This document shows, piece by piece, positions 1-9,009 of a DNA stretch of 64,000 nucleotides. Made by a program: the position numbers and the translations under genes. The DNA comes from Symbiodinium kawagutii. Taxonomy: Eukaryota > Sar > Dinophyceae > Suessiales > Symbiodiniaceae. The notes under the pieces are model-generated. The model ran no database searches. It was not told the DNA's origin and worked only from the letters and a program-made list of their open reading frames with translations. Location: contig VSDK01016350.1 of the NCBI GenBank assembly GCA_009767595.1, positions 202,935-266,934 on the forward strand. Direction: 5' to 3'. Position 1 is the stretch's first letter. Every line of letters begins with the position of its first letter.

Positions 1-144
1 CAACTTAGTCAAGTTTTTTCTTGGGCTTAGGAGGCCTAACACCTCAGCCCAATCAAAAGCATTATAATTTCGATGAATGGATTAACCAATCATGTTTAAC
101 ATATATATTATGCTCTTGGGGGGTTTGCCTCTCGACAGCTCCAG

Positions 145-1540
145 GCGAAAGCTTGAAGCCAAACAGGCTGCTCGCTTGCTGCCTCCACCAGCTCCTCGCC
201 AAGCACAGGCACCGCAGCCTGCAGGCTGGAATGGAACGGAAAAAAAACAATAGTGTTGGACACAATGGATCATGTTAAGAATGGATATATGATATATGAT
301 AATTTATGCCATGGGGGTTTGGCAGGCAATCCAGACTTGGCTGATACTTTGCCCTTTGATGCCGGTGCAGCTACATGTGGAGGGGCTTGGTCAACCAGCA
401 CCGGCTCCATCTGATGATGCTCTCTTGAGGGCCAAGACTTTAAGGCTTGGAGAAAACCCTCAAGAGGATGCTCCGGTTGATGCCACTCCCCCAGCAGTGG
501 AGCCTGAGGCAGCACCAGTTGGAATCGCTTTGCAGACCTCGGACAAGCCGGCTGTGGATAACCAGGTTGTCTCCGGTTTGCCAAATTCAGCGTCCCAGGC
601 TGAACAGTTCGATGCCCTGGCCCACCAGGCTCAAAATCTAATTTTGATGTTTGGGGATTCCAGCAAAAACAAAATGCTCAAGTGTATGGGGTTCATTTGG
701 GGTTCTGAAGGCGCATTGTTTTGTACGCACTCGCTTCTTGTTGCATTTGTTTCTGCGTAGAGTATCTTTTCATCTTGGACTCATCAACTCCCAATCAATT
801 AAGTTGATTAAAATAACATACTTGATCCTGCACTTGCCCCTGCAGGTGCCAGCCTCACGCATGGACCAGTTTGCTGCAAAGGCGGCTCAGACCGCTCAGG
901 AGGAGGAGGATCAACCCGAGGAAAAGGCGACTAGGCGAAGGAGAGGTAAAGGCAAAGGTCGAGGCCGAGGTAGACCAAAGACAAGGGGGGGAAGGGGAAA
1001 GCGTGCCACAGCTAAAGCTGCAGCAAAGCAGAAAGCAAAAGCCAAAGCGTCCCCAAAGCAGAAAGCAAAAGCAAAGCGTCCCCAAAGCAGAAAGCAACCA
1101 AGAGCGCAGAAGCAGCAAAGGCAGAAAAGAAAACCAGAGCCAAGTCCAAAGCCAAGGCCCCTGCGGAGCCAGATGCCATGGAGCCGTCAGCAGGTTCGGA
1201 TGGGAAGAGACGCAGGAAACAAACCAACAGCAAAGTTGATACCAACAAGAACACGGCTGCACATGAAGGTGAACTTCCTTCCCCCGTGACACCTGCCCGG
1301 CGAGCCCCTGCCAAACCAGAGAACAAGAGCGTGCCCAAGGCTGATCAGCCATCCAAGCGCCCAAAGGTTTCAGGTGAGGCAGGTGAGCCGGCCAAGAAAA
1401 AGAGATCTCCAAGGGGCGAGGCTGTTAGCTTTGCTCGTCGCAACCCACCAGCCAAAGGTGGCCGTCCGTTGGAAGAGTGGCAAGTCATCAAGGATGTTTT
1501 CCGAGCCAAGTTGAACGACTTGCCTCACCGCGCTCAGAAT
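145..1540 (+). CDS. Exons for Lys/Arg/Ala-rich N-terminal part with AT-hook-like motif
   Basis: Three exons are proposed. The first is about 145-235 (Ala/Pro/Gln-rich). The second is about 384-628 (acidic and Pro-rich, followed by a GC donor). The third is 846-1540, starting after CTGCAG with VPASRMDQF and followed by a GA donor. The third exon carries GRGRPKTRGGRGKR at about 955-1000, close to the AT-hook core that binds the minor groove of AT-rich DNA. Long runs of Lys and Ala follow, similar to histone H1 tails and basic dinoflagellate chromatin proteins. The reading frame changes between the two copies of a repeated segment near 1035-1095: the first copy is 30 nt and the second 29 nt, so one base is missing. 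Downstream the other frame stays open to 1549. A nuclear DNA-binding role is inferred. Confidence 0.6.
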
Positions 1541-4500
1541 GAGGACTAAGTTTGAAACATCATAGGTCACCTCGAAACAGTTTATCAGTTTATCAATGGC
1601 TCGCCCCAACATCGCTTCTTCCTTTGGAGGATTCCTTCTGGAAGTTCTGCAAGGAGCATGTTGACTTCCAGAGTGCGAGCGGTGAGCAGCTCTATGACGT
1701 CACCCATTCGCTGTCAGAAGAGTTTGCGAAGTTTCACACTGAGAATGTGTAAAGCTATATCTGATCATGTTAATCTGTTTTGCCAAACCTGGCACTGCTT
1801 TTTTAAGAGCAAGAGCTGGGGGCGATTGGGGATGTGCTTGCGTCACGCAAGTGTGTGCAATCAGCTACAAGGACAACCCCTGTATGCTGAGCATTGCTGA
1901 CAAAATCTTTGACCATATTGATCGTGAATCGAATGGGAACAAAGATGTGAAGCAGCACCGTGGGCTTCCATACTATTTCAGTTTGCCTGTAGTTGGGTTT
2001 CGGTTAGATTTTGTTTGGGGAGGAAATCAAAGATTCCGAACTTCATATTTCATCCTCTTGAACATTCAACTTGTTGCAGCTTTGTCAAAATAACTTTTGG
2101 TTCCCTGCCTTTTTGCCCTTCGCAGGTTGAAGAAGCTAAAGAAGGGACAGATTTGGCTGGCATCACGGGGCGCGCTGGATGAGAATGATGGTCAACCTAG
2201 CCTGTTAAAGCTGGCTTTGGTGCATCTCATTGTCTCATACGTTCTGCCTAGATCGAGTATGAACCGCAAAAAAAAATTACCCTTTCCCGGGGTAATTTAT
2301 TTTGCCTTCTAAATGGGTTCCGGGGTGGCTGATTTCATTTCAGTTGTCAAACTGCGTGAACTGTTTGGCATGCTTGCCTGGAAGGGGATGCTGGCTCAGC
2401 AGTTGTGCTTACTGTAGTGCATCGATCACCGATCTGTGTTGCAGCAATGCTTCAAAGCTATGAGAAGTTGGTTCGGCAACTCCTGTTTCTTTCAGGGGTC
2501 CCCAAGGACTTCTGCATGGGGATTAGATGATTTGGGAATTAGAATTGTATGAGATCAAAATTTCAAATGTCACTGAACCCAGGGGTCATGGCCGTTCTCT
2601 TGGAGAGGAGTTCATTGCCATTGTGGTGATGGTCGCCTTCATGGTGCCAGAAGCAAGGGTGAAGGCTAGTGCAAGGACATTCCTAGAGCTGTTCTCAGGT
2701 AGAGCTAGGACGCCTAGAATGGCTCATCACTGTGGCTATGTTGCAAGTGCCATTGACATCAACTACTCCGAAGCTTTCAACCTCCTGAAGCCGGCTGGAT
2801 TTATGTTGCTTAACTAAACCATTTAAGATCAGATCATCAAACACGGAAATCACAAGAATGTGCTTTGATGCATCTATGATTTTGAAACTGTCAACTGAGA
2901 CTTGCCATCGCCCTCATCCTCTTCAGTGACCCTCACTTGCTGGCTTTGATAGCGACCCAGTGCTCCTCTTTTGTCCACATCAACACAGGAACATCGAAAA
3001 GGAGCGATGTTTGTCCAGATGGAGACACTAATATGCCCAGTGTTTTGTTGGGAAATGCCTTAGCTGCACGTTCAGCCTTACTCATTCTCATCCTCACCTT
3101 GCTCCGTCGCACATTCATATTGGAACAACCTGGTTCTTCTTTACTGATGAAAACAACCTGGATGCAGTGGCTCATTGAGGTCTTGGCTGAGCAGAAGATT
3201 TGCGTCTTCCGACAGCCTTTCTGGATGTCAGCGTTTGGACACAAACGTCCCAAGAGGACACTCATTTGGTCATGCAGCCCTATCATTAGTCTTTTTCGCA
3301 CTGATAAGATTGCGAAGGTTTCCAAAGAACCAGCTGTGGTCAAGAAGTATAAGAAGAAGGATGGATCTACGGGGTATACTGGTGTTGGCAAAAGGCTGAA
3401 AGAAACAGAGCAACTAGCCTTCCATCTTAAAAACACAATTGTTTTTTTTTCGATGCCCTTTGGGTGCTGTGTGTGTGTGTGCGCGATGGGGAGACTGATG
3501 GTTGCGACCTTCATGTAAATAAGGCACTATCCTCCTCGATTTGCTCGATTGGTGGTCAAAACCATTGACACGGCTGCGATTCTGGCCCGTGATATGGTTG
3601 ATGTACCACAGGCGTGAAGCTGCCAATCCATGGATGATAGATGGGACCCATGATTCTCTATATCTCCATTATTTGGACCTTGGGATGTTTTCTATTGAGT
3701 TTAAGAAGGGTTTGGAATTTCCATTGATTTTGAAACCCCCACTCAAACGATTTGTGTTTAGTGTTGGAATTGAAAGCCCTCTCCAAAAGCAATCAGCAAA
3801 CAGGGTCCATGGTACAGCCATGACATTTTGATTTCCTCCACCCACTTCTCCTCCAGGCCACTGGTTGCCTGGAAGATCTCTTCAGCTCGATGGCTTGGAA
3901 TCCAGATGCCTGGCCCGATGCACGCTTGCAAGAATGTATGTACTACTTGCGTCGTAGCAAGATGGTTCAATTGCCATCTTCCTTAAAAGAGCTGATTCCA
4001 GCTACTGACTTTGAGTATCATGAAATGATACGTGCACAATAGACTGCAATCGCTTCCATGAGCTTCCGTTGACTACAATGTGAGCTTTCAGGGGTGAAAA
4101 GAAAAAGGAATCACAAATTGCATACTTGATCTGATTTTCACGAGTTTTCGTGAGTTTCCAACCCGGAATTTGTAGCGGAAAAACCCGGAATTGTAGCGGA
4201 AAAACCCGGAATTGTAGCGGAAAAACCCGGAATCCAGATCAGCACAAATCAGAGCTTTTTGAACATGTGTTTCTGGTGCTCTTTGGGGCTCAAAGGTTTT
4301 GGAACCACCATGAATCAGAGCTTTTGCAGTAGTTCCTCCACACTTGGAGCTGCGTTAGATCTAATGGATGTCAATGTCGAAGAATTGGTGAACAAATCTT
4401 TGGATGGTGACCCAGAAGAGCAGGAAATGGCCAAACAGCTTGAGGACTGGTTTGTCAACACTGTTTTTCTTCGACCGTTTGTCATCATTGGAGTAACGAC

Positions 4501-7500
4501 TCGGGGAGGAACTTCAACAAGAAATTGGACGTGGTTCTGCAGCCGCTAAGTCAACTGCAGCCATGCCCTTGGATGAATGCGTCAACAAACCTTGGATATC
4601 CTTTATGTTCTGAATCATGTTCTCATTGCATTTCCTTCCCGGTTAGGTGCAGCAGCTACACGCTCAGGTTGGACCAATGGAGGAAAAGAACAACGTCGCT
4701 GCACCAGTGGATGCAAAGAAAGCAACCAGTCCACCAACAATTGAACCTGAAGAACCCATTGCTCCAACACAAGTGGTTGAAGGCGGAATCATCAACAAAT
4801 TTTCTATAATATAAGGTTTGGGTGTCGGCTCGGATAATGATTGGTTTAAAAAGGTCATATCCCTTTAAGTTAAACCGTTCGATAATAACAATGACATATA
4901 ATATGAAATTGTTTTCATGATTTTAAAACTATATGATTCCATTGAAAGTTACAGTTTTGAACACATATATGTGTTTTGGTTTAAAACCGTGCCCCTGCTA
5001 GATGATGACGTGGAAGAGGTTGCAAGTTCTCATCATCGCGTTCCACCAGACAACCAGCTAGGATTGACACCATCGCCAGCATCAACAAAACATGCAAAGT
5101 GGCACTTGGATGAATTGGAATCAACTTCAGGGCTGGCCCCAACCGAAATGGAAGATACTCCTCAAGTCCCGGAAACTCCAAGCTGGGATCCCGACGAGCT
5201 TCCAGCAGAGGGTGATGGTCCTAGCCGAGGAGCTCTCGACCGCCGCGTCAGGCGTTTGTTGCAACCAAACTCGAAGGGTGAGTACAGGGTGGCAGAGGAC
5301 ATCAGGAAGTTGTGGAATGAGGGTCGCAAGGATCAGGTGTTTAGGTTGTTTGCCAAATGTGACAATGACCCACAAACATTTTTGAAGCGGCACTCGATCA
5401 AGAATGAAAAAGAACGAGAACGAGAAGTTGGTGTCTTCTTCAAATTCATGACGGAAGAAGAATTCAAAGACAAGTCAGAGAGCCTTTGTCATATACAGAG
5501 CATCTACTTTAAGTTGCATATGTTACAGTACATTATAAGGGTTGTTTGGTAATTTGTTTTTTCGGCCAAGGAAAGAAAAGAAGAACATCATGGAGCGAGG
5601 AAAGAAAAATCCCCACAAGTTCATGAGGTAGGACAGATCTCAACACTTTTTTTTGCTAAAGTCCCCACTATAAATGGTGACCATTTTTTTCCGCCTGGCA
5701 GGTGGAATGGCCAGAAGGAGGAGTGGATGTACTATGTTGAGACCGAAGTCAGTGGCCATGCCAAGCAACATGGCTAACAACCAATATATTAAAATGAACC
5801 TTTGGATTGCTTCTGCCTTGATCAGCTAGGAACCCAACTGGGAACTGATCCATTAAGCTTTTGGTTCTTGATGTGGGTTATGTGTAGAATTTCAAACCTC
5901 CTGTAATCCGAGGGACCGGGAAAAACTGACCTACACCGAAGAGCAAGAATTCGACAGTCAAACTGATGGAATTGACATGGAAGTGGATTTCCAAGCCCCG
6001 CTGGAAGGCTCCTGTGATGCTTCATTCTTACACGAATGTCCTTTATATGAAATTGCAAAATGATGAAACAATAATATACGGAACATAATATCTATATAAC
6101 GATTTATCATATGTGATGTTCTTTAGAAGCACGCAAGTTCCCCAAACTCCCAAGCACCGTGGCCTTGGCGCAAAGCATGCAGGTGCTTCATCGTCATCTG
6201 GCGCAGAGCCCAAGCAGATTCCAGAGACACTGCCCGCATCAGTACAAGAAACGTTGAAAACCTTGAAACGTTTAGGGATGCCAGACACAGAAAATGCTGA
6301 GAAACGAACTACGTTGATTCCCAAAATTGTGATCGCTTTGACCAAACGTTTGGGCAAACTGGCTGACTGCAAAGAAGACATGAGCAAAGCTGGCGATGTG
6401 TCATCTGCCATCTTCGTCAAGATTCTTGATGGCATTTTATGATGAACAATGCAGTGAACATAAGTCCAGCACTTGTTGAACAACTATTGAATCACCAACT
6501 GCCAAGGATGAAAGCCAAAATCGATCAGATGTACAATCAGATTGACACCTTGGCCGAGACCATGAACAACCTTCACCAAAGAACCGTTGTGGATGGTTTT
6601 ACAAAAGCGTAGTGGGCTTACAAGTGTCAGATTGTTATATGCACCAATGGTTCTCAACCTTCCCTTGGCTTTGCCCTATGTTCAACACCAAGGGACGAAG
6701 CATCATTGAAGACCAGCATTGAAGACGTGCGCAAGAAGCCCTGCCCCTACATTGATGCGTGTGATTGCTCTTCATTTATCTATATGCGTTCCTCAACCCC
6801 CCTCCACCCTAGCCTCTTCTGCAATCAAATCGCATCCATTGCTCAGGCTCCTGGAGGCATGGGCTTTGGAAGCGCGAGCCAGGACTCAAGTTGAGTTTGG
6901 GTGCTGATGACCTAATTATTTGGGTTTCCTTGTAGGGTAGTCCTAAAGTAGCCCCAACACAGCGCAACAAAGCCTTCAAAAAATCAGCCCCCAAAAATCA
7001 TCCCCCAGCTGAACACCCCGTATTTGGGTTCAGATAGGCCTGGCATGGAGCATCCATCGCGCAGGACAGTGATTCCCAAAAAGGCTGCTCCGAAAGCAAA
7101 AGCAGCAGCACCAAAAGCAGCGTCAAAAGCAGCAGCAAAAGCACCAGCAACAAAAGCAGCAGCAAAAGCTGATTCAAAGTCGAAGGCCAAGGCCAAGGCC
7201 AAAGCAGCAGCAGCAGCAGATGATGAAGAGCCAGAGGAACCTCCGGCAGCTGAGAAACCTTCGAAAAGATCCAGGAGGAGATAGTAGCAGACTTGGCTTG
7301 GGTAAAACACCCAATGGTCAGCGACAAAGTCAGCTCAAGTAGCCAATCTTCCAGATATTTCCGAACCATGGTCAGCGAAGGTGGTGGAAAAAACTTTTGC
7401 ATTATGCTTATAGCCGGTTAGATGGACCAATGCCCTTGCTGAATGGTAGCCCATTATCCCAAAGAAGCATCTAACAGTCTTCGCTTTAGCCAGGTGAACG

Positions 7501-8956
7501 GAAAACCATTGCCTCTTTAGAAGTACTTGCCGAAGAAGTGGCTGATGGTGTTTGGCCCTTGGAACTTTCAACTCCTACATTATGAACTTTGCATTGTAGC
7601 TTACAACCCTTGCCATGGTCATGCATTGGTTGGGTTCTGGCTGGCCCAGGCTCCTGCACGACAGCTTGGCACATTTGCCAGGGCTTGCCTGGCGGATGGA
7701 TCGGAGAATTTGGCTATGCGATGTGCTGCTAACCAAACATATGCAAACAGCGAGCGGGATGCCCATCGGATTTTTAAGAAATTTTGGCTATCACTGCGGG
7801 TGCCAATCAGTTCACTTGAAATACCTCCACGGCATGATGGTCTTCATACTTCGATTCCCTTGTACAAGGCCAATTTTGGTGAATAAAATATTGTTGGAAA
7901 CAATAGTTTATGTTAAGAAATGTCAAGAGCAACATGGTATAAGGATGATATAGCCGGTATCGCCTTGATAGGTGAATGACATGGCTGAGTTCCTGCTGCA
8001 GAACCACNNNNNNNNNNGAAGAACCACCCGGAGTTGCTGCTGGGAGGTGATTCTGTGGGCCCCGTTGCATCTAAGCGATGCAAGCTATTTTGGGAGCGGT
8101 TCCGCAAAACGCATCCCAACCACGTCGCATTTGAACATTTTTGTTCAGAAGATCTAGGACGAGTAATCCCTTTGTGCATGCATGGTGACAATGGTCGGAC
8201 CAAACGGAAATCCCCCATTGCTGTCTACAGTTTTGAAGCTGTTTTTGGACTTCCCGAAGATTTGAGACAAGCTGGTTGGGAACCGGGATTGGGGCCTTCA
8301 GTTGGAAAACAACGAAAATATGAGACTGGCCAATTGAGCCAAACTTGTGGCCAACGTCGAGCAGCTCTTTCTGTCCCGCGGCCCACCCTTGCCCCGGATG
8401 GGGCCTGTGCTTTGGAGCTCCAGCATGAAGAGCCCATCGAAGGAGTGCAAACGCACAACACTCTAGGCCAGCCGGTGGTGGTGGTGTATAGATTATCTAT
8501 TTTATAATCATATAGCTTACCTATAGATCAACCAAGTGTTATTTTTTTTGGAACAAAGGATTTCTCCGGGTATTAAAATAAGTGTTGTAAGGAGGGTTTC
8601 TCGGTGACTTCACCCCTGAACCGGTATGTGGCTAACATGTTAGATATTGTATAATAGGTTTTGTGTGTGTGTGTGTCTGTGATTTTCTGTGTTTGGTTTT
8701 GCTTAGTGTTTGGTTTTGCTTAGTGTTTTTTTGTTGTTTGGTTTTGTGTGTTTGTTGGGGTGGGGTGATGTTGTGTGCGTTTTGTGTTGTGTTGTCTGCG
8801 GTGGTTGTCTTGTCTGTTGGTTTGGTTTGGTCTTTGTTGTTTTCTTTTCGTTCGCCGTCCCGTGCCCAGGTGCCTACATCGACTTCTACGTCTTCCCGGA
8901 GCGGATGCTTGGTGCTGCCGTCGCCGTGGTTGTGGTTCTGGTTGCGGTGGTTGTGG

Positions 8957-9009
<53 letters not shown>

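Noticed and set aside
2344..2406. Extra exon reading VKLRELFGMLAWKG
   Set aside because: Attractive peptide, but joining it to the next exon would need a 38-nt intron. The direct join 2190 to 2385 keeps phase and obeys AG|G.
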